Shown here piece after piece: positions 16,991 to 26,220 of a stretch of DNA of 64,000 nucleotides. Location of the stretch: positions 84,404 to 148,403 of the forward strand of contig NZ_LOPY01000038.1 of the NCBI RefSeq assembly GCF_001469895.1, given 5' to 3'. The notes under the pieces are model-generated. The model was not told where the DNA came from. It saw only the letters and a list, made by a program, of their open reading frames with translations, and made no database searches. This DNA is from Pseudoalteromonas sp. XI10. Its GTDB lineage: Bacteria > Pseudomonadota > Gammaproteobacteria > Enterobacterales > Alteromonadaceae. How positions within the stretch are numbered: the first letter of the stretch is position 1; each line of letters starts with the position of its first letter. Position numbers and translations under genes: made by a program.

Positions 16991-17803
16991 ATGAGTAAAT
17001 TAAAACAAACAATAAAAATAATCACACCAGACACCACAATAAGCACGCAAGATCGTGGCTTAAATTATGGTGACGGCTTTTTTACCACAGCCTCTGTGGT
17101 GAATTCTGTCGTTGAGCACTGGGATTTACACAAAGCGCGTTTAGAAGAATGCGCGCAAAGACTATTTTTCCCCGAATTAGATTTAACCGCAATTGAGCGT
17201 GAAGTTAACCACGCAATCAGTGATACACAAACCGGTATTTTAAAAATAGTTATCACCCGTGGTGCAGGTGGGCGTGGTTATGGCTTACCAGATACACCAA
17301 GTATTCAAGTGCTGATCAGTATCATGCCTGCAGTTTCACACTATAAAAGTTGGCAGCAGCAGGGCGTAAGCTTAGCAGTTAGCGACGTGAAACTTGCACA
17401 TCAACCGTTACTTGCAGGCTTAAAAACATTGAACCGTTTAGAGCAAGTGCTTATCAAAAAGCAAATGAGCAGGCTTGAATGTGAAGAGGTTGTTGTTCTT
17501 GATTATGATAACAATGTGATTGAATGTTCGGCTGCAAATTTATTTGCTATTAAAGACGGTCAAGTTATGTCACCTAAGTTAGACCGCTGCGGTATCACAG
17601 GGGTTTATCTCAGTGCTTTATGTGATAAGTTAGCCATTGAATTTAAAGCAATCCAACTAGATGAGCTTTTAGCTATGGATGCCGTATTTATGTGTAATAG
17701 TTTAATGGGCGTGGTTCCCGTTGCACGGATTGCTGATACACAGTTTGATATTGAATGCAGTAAAGCGCTTTTAACGGCGCAGTTTGCCAAGGAGAGTGTG
17801 TGA
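16991..17803 (+). CDS. pabC: aminodeoxychorismate lyase
   Basis: PabC is a PLP enzyme that releases pyruvate from 4-amino-4-deoxychorismate to give p-aminobenzoate for folate. The 270-residue protein belongs to the class IV aminotransferase fold. It shows DRGLNYGDGFFTT at about residues 21-33, the PLP-lysine in AGLKTLNRLEQVL (Lys about 142) and the Glu-containing VIECSAANLFAIKDG segment. Its GTGTGA end overlaps the mltG start by four bases. The ATG follows directly on the fabF terminator, an unusual setting for expression. Confidence 0.9.
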   Translation: MSKLKQTIKIITPDTTISTQDRGLNYGDGFFTTASVVNSVVEHWDLHKARLEECAQRLFFPELDLTAIEREVNHAISDTQTGILKIVITRGAGGRGYGLPDTPSIQVLISIMPAVSHYKSWQQQGVSLAVSDVKLAHQPLLAGLKTLNRLEQVLIKKQMSRLECEEVVVLDYDNNVIECSAANLFAIKDGQVMSPKLDRCGITGVYLSALCDKLAIEFKAIQLDELLAMDAVFMCNSLMGVVPVARIADTQFDIECSKALLTAQFAKESV

Positions 17804-18777
17804 TAAAAGTCATTGTTAGCGTGCTATTATTAGCATTGCTATGTTGTGGTATTGGCTATCAACAGCTTCAATCAGCATTAAAAATGCCGTTAAAGGTTGA
17901 AAACAGTACTTTATTTAAAGTAGAACGTGGCACTGGCTTTAATCAGCTTTGCCAAGCATGGCAAACAAAGCAGTGGGTTGATAGCTGCTTCAAATTTCAG
18001 GTACTTGCTAAATTAGATCCTACGCTTACTGATCTAAAAGCGGGTCTATATGAACTGGATACAAACGCTGTTATTGATAATATTCGTCGTATCAATCAAG
18101 GTGCACAAGTAAGCTTTAGCTTTACAATTATTGAAGGTCAGCCACTTCGTGACGTTGTTGCTAATATTCAAAAGCAAGCACATTTAACACAAGACTTAGA
18201 CACAGAAAATTTAGCGACGCAGATAAGTAGCACACAAGAAAATTTAGAAGGCTGGTTGTTCCCTGACACCTATCACTACCACAGCGAAGATAGTGCCAGC
18301 GGCGTATTAAAACGCGCATACAACAAAATGCAGCAGGAATTAGACACCGCATGGCAAACTAGAGCGCCAGATTTGGTATTAAGTTCACCGTATGAAGCGT
18401 TAATACTGGCTTCTATCATCGAAAAAGAAACGGGCCTCGCGTCTGAGCGACCATTAATTTCTGCGGTATTTACCAATCGCTTAAAAACCAATATGCGCTT
18501 ACAAACCGATCCAACGGTTATTTATGGTATTGGTGCTGATTTTGATGGCGATATAAAACGAAAAGATTTAACAACCTATACACCTTATAACACGTATAAG
18601 ATAAAAGGCTTGCCGCCAACACCCATAGCCATGCCTTCGAAAGCAGCGATTTTGGCCGCGGTTAATCCACCTGAGTCTGAGTATGTGTATTTTGTTGCGA
18701 AAGGGGATGGCAGCCATCAATTTTCGAAAACATTGCAAGAACATAATCGTGCGGTAAAGCAGTACCAATTAAACTAA
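17800..18777 (+). CDS. mltG: endolytic murein transglycosylase MltG
   Basis: MltG cleaves nascent glycan strands in the periplasm and is thought to set their length. The GTG start at 17800 overlaps the pabC stop. The 325-residue protein has one N-terminal membrane helix (about residues 3-21), a LysM-like region, and the YceG catalytic domain. The catalytic Glu lies in ASIIEKETGLASERP (about residue 208) and conserved QTDPTVIYG follows. Position between pabC and tmk is the standard one. Confidence 0.94.
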   Translation: MIKVIVSVLLLALLCCGIGYQQLQSALKMPLKVENSTLFKVERGTGFNQLCQAWQTKQWVDSCFKFQVLAKLDPTLTDLKAGLYELDTNAVIDNIRRINQGAQVSFSFTIIEGQPLRDVVANIQKQAHLTQDLDTENLATQISSTQENLEGWLFPDTYHYHSEDSASGVLKRAYNKMQQELDTAWQTRAPDLVLSSPYEALILASIIEKETGLASERPLISAVFTNRLKTNMRLQTDPTVIYGIGADFDGDIKRKDLTTYTPYNTYKIKGLPPTPIAMPSKAAILAAVNPPESEYVYFVAKGDGSHQFSKTLQEHNRAVKQYQLN

Positions 18778-18795
18778 CAACCAGAATTGAGTCAT

Positions 18796-19422
18796 ATGAC
18801 AGCAAAATTTATTGTGATTGAAGGCCTTGAAGGGGCCGGAAAATCAACGGCCATTGCCGTATGCCAAGCTTATTTAGAAAACAAGCAAGTCGATTTTATT
18901 AATGTGCGTGAGCCTGGCGGTACAGCTATGGCTGAAGAGCTGCGTAATATCGTCAAACAGGCTCACCAAGAAACAGTGACGGGCGAAACAGAGCTGTTAA
19001 TCATGTATGCAGCACGCTCGCAATTAGTTGCTAATGTTATAAATCCGGCCCTTGAAAAGGGTACTTGGGTTTTAGGTGATCGCCATGATCTTTCATCACA
19101 AGCATATCAAGGTGGTGGTCGTGGTATTGAACAGACTAAACTCTCTTTTTTAGCTGATATGGTGCTAAATGGTTTAAAACCTGATTTAACCATTTATTTA
19201 GACATTGACCCTGCAGTTGGGCTTGCTCGTGCAAAAGGCCGTGGTGAACTTGATCGTATCGAACAAGAAGCATTAGGCTTTTTTGAGCGCACTCGCACAC
19301 GCTACCTTGAAATAGCTAAAACTGATAGCAGTATCAAAACAGTGGATGCAAACCAAACAATGCCTGAAGTACATGCGGCAATCACAACCGTGCTTGATAA
19401 CTTTTTTGCAGGTTTAAATTAA
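18796..19422 (+). CDS. tmk: thymidylate kinase
   Basis: Tmk phosphorylates dTMP to dTDP. A TTG nine bases upstream is in frame, but ATG 18796 gives the usual short N-terminus [18 protein letters not shown], where the P-loop is GLEGAGKST. The 208-residue protein also shows [28 protein letters not shown] (about residues 92-106) and a LID region [14 protein letters not shown]. The gene lies 18 bases after mltG and one base before holB. Confidence 0.95.
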   Translation: MTAKFIVIEGLEGAGKSTAIAVCQAYLENKQVDFINVREPGGTAMAEELRNIVKQAHQETVTGETELLIMYAARSQLVANVINPALEKGTWVLGDRHDLSSQAYQGGGRGIEQTKLSFLADMVLNGLKPDLTIYLDIDPAVGLARAKGRGELDRIEQEALGFFERTRTRYLEIAKTDSSIKTVDANQTMPEVHAAITTVLDNFFAGLN

Positions 19423-19423
19423 T

Positions 19424-20317
19424 ATGCCTTTGCCGTGGCTTGAAGGGCTTTATCAGCAACTAGCGCAAAGTTTTGCACAGCAACGCTTTCATCATGCCCA
19501 GCTATTTAATGGTGATAAAGGCGTTGGCAAACAAGGTTTAGCCGATTCGCTCGCTGATGGCTTACTTTGCGCGTCACCTGTAAACTTAAAGGCCTGCGGC
19601 AATTGTAAAAGCTGCCAACTTAATCAAGCGGGTACTCACCCTGATAAACGCGTTGTAAAGGTGGAAGGCCAAACAATAGGCGTTGATGAAATTCGTGAGA
19701 TTAGTGATTTTATCAACCATTCAGCGGCGCAAAATGGTAACAAAGTAGTGGTGCTCGAACAGTGTCACAAAATGACCACTGCAGCTGCTAATGCTTTATT
19801 AAAAACCCTTGAAGAGCCAAGTTTGCGCCGTTATTTATTGTTAACGTGCGAACAAACAGCATTATTACCTGCGACAATTTTAAGTCGCTGTGCCGTACAC
19901 GAAATAAAAGTTAACTCTGAATATACGAAAAAATGGTTAGCATCATTAAGTATTGCTAATTATTCATGGTTAGAGTTATTCGCTAGGCAGCCACTTCTTG
20001 TTCAGCAGTGGCAAAATGACAACCAACTTGAAGCAGTCGATTCTCTTTATAAATTTGCAACTGAGATAAAAGACAGCCATAATTTCAGTGCGTTAGTCGA
20101 CATCCTTAATAAAGATCATAGCTTGGTTAATGTATTTGCTTTGTTCTTAACAGAGCATCTTAAAACGCAATTAATGTTAGGAATGGACTTTTTCAATTAT
20201 CAGAAAGCACAAACTGCAATTTCAGAGTTTCTTTATAATAACTCACATGTGCTTGGCTTGAATATGGAACTAGCCATTTCACAATTAGCGTTTACTTTAC
20301 GTGAAAGCCAAAATTAG
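19424..20317 (+). CDS. holB: DNA polymerase III subunit delta prime
   Basis: Delta prime is the stator of the clamp loader that puts the sliding clamp on DNA. The 297-residue protein is somewhat shorter than E. coli HolB (334). It retains the AAA+ fold: a P-loop-like segment (NGDKGVGKQGLADS, about residues 29-42), the zinc motif CGNCKSCQ (about 58-65), and sensor-region LLKTLEEPS followed by SRC (about 152-154). It follows tmk by one base and precedes a PilZ gene, a common proteobacterial order. Confidence 0.93.
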   Translation: MPLPWLEGLYQQLAQSFAQQRFHHAQLFNGDKGVGKQGLADSLADGLLCASPVNLKACGNCKSCQLNQAGTHPDKRVVKVEGQTIGVDEIREISDFINHSAAQNGNKVVVLEQCHKMTTAAANALLKTLEEPSLRRYLLLTCEQTALLPATILSRCAVHEIKVNSEYTKKWLASLSIANYSWLELFARQPLLVQQWQNDNQLEAVDSLYKFATEIKDSHNFSALVDILNKDHSLVNVFALFLTEHLKTQLMLGMDFFNYQKAQTAISEFLYNNSHVLGLNMELAISQLAFTLRESQN

Positions 20318-20325
20318 GAAGTATC

Positions 20326-20652
20326 GTGCAAGAATTATTAGTAGATATTGAAGACTTAGAAGAATTATATCGCTGTTACATGCCTTATCTAAAAAATGGT
20401 GGTTTGTTTGTTCGCACTAATATGCGCTTTGAAATGGGTCATTCATTGGCTTTAAAGGTCACATTACCAGATGCACTAGAAGATGATGTAGTAACGGGTA
20501 AAGTTGCTTGGATCACACCGCAAGGTGCACAAAGCTCAAACCCACCAGGTATCGGTGTTAATTTTATCGATGATAAAACCAATTTGAATGCGAAAATCGA
20601 AAAACTACTCGGTACTATGTTAAACTCCGGCAATCCGACCTATACCATGTAA
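20326..20652 (+). CDS. pilZ: PilZ domain protein (type IV pilus PilZ-like)
   Basis: The GTG start at 20326 follows AGGAAGTATC. The 108-residue protein is a lone PilZ domain next to holB, the same position as pilZ of Pseudomonas, which is needed for type IV pilus assembly. It has the C-terminal GIGVNFID segment, a variant of the PilZ NxxG-type motif, but no RxxxR c-di-GMP-binding motif near the N-terminus. Known PilZ orthologues also lack this and do not bind the nucleotide. Function by orthology; good confidence in the domain. Confidence 0.82.
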   Translation: MQELLVDIEDLEELYRCYMPYLKNGGLFVRTNMRFEMGHSLALKVTLPDALEDDVVTGKVAWITPQGAQSSNPPGIGVNFIDDKTNLNAKIEKLLGTMLNSGNPTYTM

Positions 20653-20665
20653 TAAAAGTAGTACC

Positions 20666-21445
20666 ATGATTGTAGATTCTCATTGCCATTTAGATCGTTT
20701 AGATTTTGAAAAACTAGACTTAGACTTAGACCAAGTACTCGATAATGCTCGCGCTAAAAAGGTTGAACACTTTTTATGTGTAAGTGTAACTTTAGATCAA
20801 TTCCCAAGTATGCTGGATAAAATTAAGAACTATCCAGATGTTTCTGCATCATGCGGTGTGCATCCACTCGATCAAAAAGACGCACTCGATAAGCAAAAGC
20901 TTATTTCACTTGCAAGCCACGACAAAGTGGTTGCTATTGGCGAAACGGGTCTTGATTACTATTACTCAAAAGACACCCATATTGTTCAGCAAGAGAGTTT
21001 TGTTGGGCATATCGACGTTGCTAATGAGCTAAATAAGCCGCTTATTATTCACACACGAGACGCTAGAGAAGACACTATTAACTTAATGCGCGCTCACAAT
21101 GCCGAGAATTGTGGTGGTGTATTGCATTGCTTTACAGAAAACTGGGAAATGGCCAAAAAAGCCATTGATATGGGCTTTTATATTTCGATTTCGGGCATTG
21201 TTACGTTTAAAAATGCAGTAGAGTTAAAAGACGTTGTAAAGCAAATTCCGCTAGATCGCTTACTAATCGAAACAGATTCACCTTATTTAGCGCCTGTGCC
21301 ATATCGTGGTAAAACAAATCAACCAGCCTATGTTGAAAATGTCGCTTACTACATTGCTGAATTAAAAGGGCTTACTTTTAACGAATTAGCTGAAGCAACA
21401 ACTAACAACTTTTATTCGTTGTTCAATCAGGCTAAAAGAGCGTAA
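20666..21445 (+). CDS. ycfH: TatD family metal-dependent DNase/hydrolase YcfH
   Basis: This 259-residue protein is a TatD-type amidohydrolase-fold hydrolase. The metal ligands are seen as DSHCHLD (residues 4-10), GETGLDYYY (about 92-100, Glu), IIHTRDA (about 128-134), LHCFTE (about 152-157) and ETDSPYLAP (about 203-211). Family members act as 3'-5' exonucleases or D-aminoacyl-tRNA deacylases. The location after holB-pilZ matches ycfH, not the tatABC-linked tatD. The following PhoD-like gene starts two bases after the stop. Confidence 0.9.
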   Translation: MIVDSHCHLDRLDFEKLDLDLDQVLDNARAKKVEHFLCVSVTLDQFPSMLDKIKNYPDVSASCGVHPLDQKDALDKQKLISLASHDKVVAIGETGLDYYYSKDTHIVQQESFVGHIDVANELNKPLIIHTRDAREDTINLMRAHNAENCGGVLHCFTENWEMAKKAIDMGFYISISGIVTFKNAVELKDVVKQIPLDRLLIETDSPYLAPVPYRGKTNQPAYVENVAYYIAELKGLTFNELAEATTNNFYSLFNQAKRA

Positions 21446-21447
21446 TA

Positions 21448-23301
21448 GTGGACGGCGTATCGAACTTACCTCAGTTAGTTATGGGGCCAATGGTACGCCG
21501 AGCAGATGCAGGGCGAGTATGCTTTCAATTTGTAACCACTGAGCCTTGCCAATACCGAATTGAGTTTAAAGGTGTTGAAACATTCTCGAGCCTAGAGTCA
21601 ATCCAGTTAGGGCAACAGCTTTACTTAAATTTCATTAATGTCATGCCAGTCAGTGGCCAGTTTGCAGTTGATTCACTGATCTACTATTCATTACATGATG
21701 AAGAAAAAAGCCTTGATTTGTCGTCTTATTGCTATGAACGTGCAGAATCTCCGGCATTTGTGATCCCAAATCGACTCGATAGAATTCTGCATGGTTCGTG
21801 TCGTAACCCTCATCATCCTGCAAAAGACAGCCTTGTTGCTGCAGATAATTGGCAAAATGATCAGCGCCAATCGCTTAATGCAGGCGCTGATTTATTATTG
21901 TTATCTGGCGACCAAATATATGCTGATGATGTCGCAGGGCCAATGCTGCTTGCGATTGAAAAAGTGATTAGCCTATTTGGTGTGTTTCAAGAGCCAGCGC
22001 TTGATTTAGATTTGCCAGAAGAATATGAGCAGCAACTTTATCAGCGCCATTTACACTTACCTAAAGTACCTTGGCAGAAACGGAGCAAATTTGGTGTTGG
22101 TTATTGGCTCAAAAAAGATGAGCCACACTTCTCAAGTTTAAAAGCTGAAAACCACTTAATTCATTTTCAAGAATTTATAGCGCTTTATTTATTAAACTTC
22201 AGCGCTGTTACTTGGCAGCTAATTGAGTTTGAATCAATTGAATGCCCTGCATTAGCCCCTAAATACGCTAACTTATTTAAACTTGAAAAAGACGCACTGG
22301 TTGGCTTTGCAAAGGGTCTTCAAAGCGTTGAAAGGTTATTTGCCAATGTGTCGACATTAATGATGTTTGACGATCATGATGTCACCGATGATTGGAACTT
22401 AACCGCAGGCTGGGAGCAAGCTATTTATCAGCACCCAGCTAGCCGTCGTATTGTAAATAATGGCTTAATTAGTTATTGGTTAATGCAGGGGATTGGTAAT
22501 GATGCAGGTGATAACTCACTGTCTTTATTACCCAGCTTTAAACAAAGCCTGCAGCAACAGAGCTGGCATTTTAAAGACTTTGATAAGCTAATACTCAATT
22601 TTAACCATTGGCATTACGAGCTTAATACCATCCCCAAAGTTGTGGTGCTCGATACCCGAACCCACCGCTGGCGCAATGAACAAAACTTCAATGAACCATC
22701 AGGTTTACTTGATTGGGAAAGGCTCACTGAATTAGAAGAAAGCTTATTGTCTCACGATAAAGTGATTATCGTATCTCCAGCTCCTGTGTTTGGTGTTAAA
22801 TCGATTGAAGCAATCCAAGCGATTTTTAATTTTTGCGGGCAACCCTTGTTGGTTGATGTTGAAAACTGGATGGCCCATGAAGGTTCTGCTAAAAAGCTGC
22901 TAGATACCTTTCGCCGTGAAGATACGCCAAAAGAAACCTTGATCCTCTCTGGTGATGTTCATTATTCATTTTGTTTTTCAGTGCAAAAGCGCTTTGGTAA
23001 ACATAAAAACCGAATTTGGCAGTTGACTGCTAGTGGTATTAAAAATGAGTTCCCACGCAAACTTATTAATGTACTCGATAAGCTCGACTCAATTTTATAT
23101 GCGCCAAAAAGCCCACTTAACTTTTTCACTAAGCGTTGGCAGATGGAAGTTGATAAACACCAAACCATAGGCGAAGGACAAAAGTATTTGGTCAGTAATG
23201 CGGCTATCAGCTTAATTGAGCTCAATGATGGTTTGCTTGCTAAATATGAACTTATTCACGCTGATAACCAAATAACTGAATTTGATTTAAACGATAATTA
23301 A
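21448..23301 (+). CDS. PhoD-like metallophosphatase
   Basis: This 617-residue protein has a GTG start two bases behind ycfH. After an N-terminal beta domain (about 1-110) it shows the metal-binding motifs of PhoD-like phosphatases: GSCRNPHHP (about 112-120), LLLSGDQIYADDV (about 150-162), MMFDDHDVTDDWN (about 306-318), VVLDTRTHRWR (about 399-409) and ILSGDVHYSF (about 496-505). No signal peptide is visible, so it probably acts in the cytoplasm, unlike Tat-exported PhoD. Substrate unknown. The gene ends in a four-base convergent overlap with the deacetylase gene. Confidence 0.75.
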   Translation: MDGVSNLPQLVMGPMVRRADAGRVCFQFVTTEPCQYRIEFKGVETFSSLESIQLGQQLYLNFINVMPVSGQFAVDSLIYYSLHDEEKSLDLSSYCYERAESPAFVIPNRLDRILHGSCRNPHHPAKDSLVAADNWQNDQRQSLNAGADLLLLSGDQIYADDVAGPMLLAIEKVISLFGVFQEPALDLDLPEEYEQQLYQRHLHLPKVPWQKRSKFGVGYWLKKDEPHFSSLKAENHLIHFQEFIALYLLNFSAVTWQLIEFESIECPALAPKYANLFKLEKDALVGFAKGLQSVERLFANVSTLMMFDDHDVTDDWNLTAGWEQAIYQHPASRRIVNNGLISYWLMQGIGNDAGDNSLSLLPSFKQSLQQQSWHFKDFDKLILNFNHWHYELNTIPKVVVLDTRTHRWRNEQNFNEPSGLLDWERLTELEESLLSHDKVIIVSPAPVFGVKSIEAIQAIFNFCGQPLLVDVENWMAHEGSAKKLLDTFRREDTPKETLILSGDVHYSFCFSVQKRFGKHKNRIWQLTASGIKNEFPRKLINVLDKLDSILYAPKSPLNFFTKRWQMEVDKHQTIGEGQKYLVSNAAISLIELNDGLLAKYELIHADNQITEFDLNDN

Positions 23302-24119
23302 TCGATTGCTTTGCGATTCGCCTCAACGTAGTCAGCAACATTACTTACTGTATCTAACCAAAACCCATTTTTAGGATCTTGTAGATAAACTATGAGCTGC
23401 TCAAGGGCGTCGGTGCCGGTAGTGTACTGATCTCGTTTGCCAATATCGTGGCCTGCCAGAATGATCCAACTATTGTTAGTTCGGTGCTGCTCTATGGATT
23501 TTTTGATCTCTTCGAAAGTAAGCCCATCAATGGGTAAGCTAGTTAACTGCGAAAAGTCTGTAAAGTTAGGGTTATTCGCCGTTTCGTCTAGCCAAGTTCG
23601 ACCTGTTTTAAAGTGCTTGGCGATTAAAGGCACATAGCTTTTAGTATTTGCACCACGGCCAACAAAGGTGTTTCCGCAAGGGTAGGCAAAAGCGGTTGGT
23701 GTCACGTTGAGTGTGGCTTTTATATAGTCTTGCCCCTTTAAGATATCTTGCTCCATTTCTTTTAACGTAAATTGTTCAAGCGACACCCCAAGTTTACGAA
23801 GCCATTCAAAGTTGCCGGTACACAAGTGGCTTGCCGTATGATTAGCAATTTCGTGACCTGTTTTTACAGCCATTTGCCACTTTTCAACACGTTCTTTTAC
23901 GTTAAAAGGGGATACATAAAATGTCGCTTTTATTTGGTATTTGTTTAAAAGCGCTAAACCGGTATCAACTTGGCTATGTCTTGCATCATCAAAAGTGATA
24001 CTGACAGCATTTTTAGCCTTATTAGGGTAGTCAAAGCCTAGGTAGTCATTGCTTTTTGCCAGAGTTTGGCAGCTTATTAAAAATGGTAGTACGACGCACA
24101 AGGGTTTAAGCATAATCAA
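23298..24119 (-). CDS. secreted polysaccharide deacetylase family protein
   Basis: This 273-residue protein begins with a signal peptide (LKPLCVVLPFLISCQTLAKS); the Cys could make it a lipoprotein, but the lipobox is weak. The NodB-homology domain shows VSITFDDARHSQVD (Asp-Asp pair, about residues 40-53) and the zinc site HEIANHTASHLC (two His, about 89-100). A later active-site strand is FAYPCGNT. Family members remove acetyl groups from chitin-like or peptidoglycan sugars. The actual polymer is unknown. Its two N-terminal Met codons are alternative starts; the difference is two residues. Confidence 0.82.
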   Translation of the reverse strand: MIMLKPLCVVLPFLISCQTLAKSNDYLGFDYPNKAKNAVSITFDDARHSQVDTGLALLNKYQIKATFYVSPFNVKERVEKWQMAVKTGHEIANHTASHLCTGNFEWLRKLGVSLEQFTLKEMEQDILKGQDYIKATLNVTPTAFAYPCGNTFVGRGANTKSYVPLIAKHFKTGRTWLDETANNPNFTDFSQLTSLPIDGLTFEEIKKSIEQHRTNNSWIILAGHDIGKRDQYTTGTDALEQLIVYLQDPKNGFWLDTVSNVADYVEANRKAID

Positions 24120-24424
24120 TCCTTTATCATTGTTTTTACAATGAAATCAAAAAGGCTAATGCTTTGCTATGCGACTTTTGAATAAAAAAACGCCCAGAAC
24201 GAATCCGCATTGTTCTGGGCTTAGGGGGTGGCTCGTGTGAGCCTGCGCTAACTATAAAAAAACACCTTCTAAATTCAGTAGGGAGAAGTAGAAAGTACTT
24301 TTAAGTGTAGTTAATCAGCAGGAAATTGCACGGTAAATGTACAAATTTTATACTAGTTTAAAATCAGTCTGTTACAGCTTTTTACCTAAATCAGTGCCTT
24401 GTTTATACAGTCTTTATGCGCAAC
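24120..24424. other. intergenic region between deacetylase and rsmF
   Basis: This 305-base region holds the upstream region of the minus-strand deacetylase gene and the 3' end of the rsmF transcript. The only clear structure is the terminator at 24184-24220. I see no further gene or repeat. Confidence 0.6.
24184..24220 (-). terminator. rho-independent terminator downstream of rsmF
   Basis: GCCCAGAAC and GTTCTGGGC form a 9-base stem around an 11-base loop. On the minus strand the stem is followed by a run of seven T residues. It stands about 205 bases after the rsmF stop and would stop transcripts before the deacetylase gene. Confidence 0.8.
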
Positions 24425-25864
24425 TTATACCCAAGTTATCAACTGGGTATTTTGGACTAAATCGCGAGGTAAAGAGTTCTTAATTTTGTTCTTTTGCCAC
24501 TTACCTAGGCCTACCGGACAACCACATAACATTAAAACTACTTCACCATTATCTTGCGTTGGTTTTTCGAGTCGAATATCTTTACCGTTAAAGTAATCGT
24601 TTGCTTGGCAAGCAGACATCTCAAAGGTATTTTTATCACAATATTGGCCAAAGACAGTGGCAAACTCGTGAGTTAAGCGAACACCACCTTTGTGGATCAC
24701 ACCAAGTTGAATACCTAAACGTGAGTATTTAATTTTATCTTGCAGTTCATCAAAGCCATCTGGAAACAACCAAAGCTCTTTATCACGCTGCATTAACGTG
24801 CCTTTGAGTGATTTTAGACCGAACTGTTTTTTAATTGTTTGCATAAACGCTTGGCTTTGCTTTTTATCAAACTCAGCAAACGGAAATGCGCCTTTTTTAA
24901 CTTTTTGATTAGGGTTATCGCTTGACGCTATTTTTTTAAATTTAGCGATGAAGAAACCTTCACTGTCGTAAGTTTGCGGCCAAACATGCAAATAACCTTC
25001 GCTGGTTGTCGCTTTGTCTGCACCATCAAAAAGGCTATCGAGCGATTGTACTTCGATGCAATCAGGGAACTCTGCTAATAGATACTCACACACTTGTTGG
25101 TTTTCAAGAGGTGTTAAAGTACAGGTCGAGTAGACTAATGTACCACCTGGTTTTAAGGCATAAAAGGCACTTTTAATAAGGGCTTTTTGCACAGCAGCAA
25201 TATCAATATTAGATTCGATTGACCAATTCTTTAGGGCGTCTGCATCTTTACGAACCGTGCCTTCACCTGAACACGGGGCGTCAAGCAAAATACTATCGAA
25301 ACACTCATACATGTAATCCCCAAAGATCACACCGTCAAAATGTGATAATGCACAATTACCTACGCCCATACGTTTGAGGGTTGCTGCTAATACTTTTAAG
25401 CGTGACGATGACAACTCATTGGCTACTAACACACCGCTATTATCCATCATTGCGGCGATTTGTGATGTTTTTGAACCTGGAGCCGATGCCATATCAAGTA
25501 CTGCATCGCTTTGCTTAACTTCGGCTCTCAGTGCAACCGGCGGTAACATTGAGCTGGCTTCTTGCACATACATAGCACCACTTAAGTGTAAATCGGTATT
25601 ACCGATGGCAAGGGCCGCTTCTTCGTCGGTTGGGCGTGTTAGCCAGAATCCTTCTTCGCACCATGGAATTGCTGTTAATTGCCATCCTTTTTTGGCGCAT
25701 TGACGCTGAAATTCTGCGACTGACATTTTTAATGTATTCACGCGAACAGATCGTCTTAGTGGGCGGCGACAGGCTGCAATAAAGTCGTCTAATGATAAAT
25801 GTTCAGGAAGGTAGCTTTTTACATCATCAATAAATGAGTCAGGAATATATGTATTAGCGTCCAC
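24425..25864 (-). CDS. rsmF: 16S rRNA (cytosine1407-C5)-methyltransferase RsmF
   Basis: RsmF methylates C1407 of 16S rRNA. The 479-residue protein matches the family length. The SAM-binding region is [15 protein letters not shown] (about residues 123-137), and the two catalytic cysteines are in [10 protein letters not shown] (motif IV, about 197) and [10 protein letters not shown] (motif VI, about 247). The C-terminal 150 residues carry the extra RsmF-type RNA-binding region ending in the [14 protein letters not shown] segment. It is divergent from the GntR regulator gene, with a 280-base shared upstream region. Confidence 0.93.
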   Translation of the reverse strand: MDANTYIPDSFIDDVKSYLPEHLSLDDFIAACRRPLRRSVRVNTLKMSVAEFQRQCAKKGWQLTAIPWCEEGFWLTRPTDEEAALAIGNTDLHLSGAMYVQEASSMLPPVALRAEVKQSDAVLDMASAPGSKTSQIAAMMDNSGVLVANELSSSRLKVLAATLKRMGVGNCALSHFDGVIFGDYMYECFDSILLDAPCSGEGTVRKDADALKNWSIESNIDIAAVQKALIKSAFYALKPGGTLVYSTCTLTPLENQQVCEYLLAEFPDCIEVQSLDSLFDGADKATTSEGYLHVWPQTYDSEGFFIAKFKKIASSDNPNQKVKKGAFPFAEFDKKQSQAFMQTIKKQFGLKSLKGTLMQRDKELWLFPDGFDELQDKIKYSRLGIQLGVIHKGGVRLTHEFATVFGQYCDKNTFEMSACQANDYFNGKDIRLEKPTQDNGEVVLMLCGCPVGLGKWQKNKIKNSLPRDLVQNTQLITWV

Positions 25865-25957
25865 TAAATGGCTCTCACATCACGTAATAATAGCTGGATC
25901 ATACCATTTATAGCGCTATCAGGGGATATTTTTAGCTTTTTAACAGTGAGATTGATG

Positions 25958-26220
25958 TGTCGACATATTGCCAATATAAATGTTCTTTATAGCCATTATT
26001 TTTGAGAAATATCAATTTATGTCGACATTTTGCTGGTTTTTTAGCCTGTTTTTCCGATCTCAAGGTTGACACTTGCAATGATAGGGCGCATAGTGAACTT
26101 ACAAATTGTCGACAATCTTAATTTAGTACTTTGATAGACCTATTATGACAGAGCAAAAAGCCAACGATAACTACAACGATATCACGATAACAACAGCATC
26201 AGACCAAGTGTTTGTCGACA
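25958..26220 (+). promoter_or_regulatory. four TGTCGACA palindromes in and before the GntR gene (likely operators)
   Basis: The palindrome TGTCGACA occurs at 25958-25965, at 26020-26027 (within ATGTCGACAT), at 26107-26114 (within the 12-base palindrome ATTGTCGACAAT, 26105-26116) and at 26213-26220 inside the GntR coding region. Such inverted repeats suit a dimeric GntR regulator. The longest one lies just after the predicted transcription start, a repressing position. The link to the adjacent regulator is inference. Confidence 0.65.
26066..26094 (+). promoter_or_regulatory. predicted sigma-70 promoter of the GntR-prp operon
   Basis: TTGACA (26066-26071) and CATAGT (26089-26094) are separated by 17 bases. 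Transcription would start near 26101, directly before the 12-base palindrome, so a bound regulator would block it. Confidence 0.6.

Noticed and set aside
23298..23301. Coding overlap of PhoD-like and deacetylase genes
   Set aside because: A four-base convergent overlap is common and has no special meaning.
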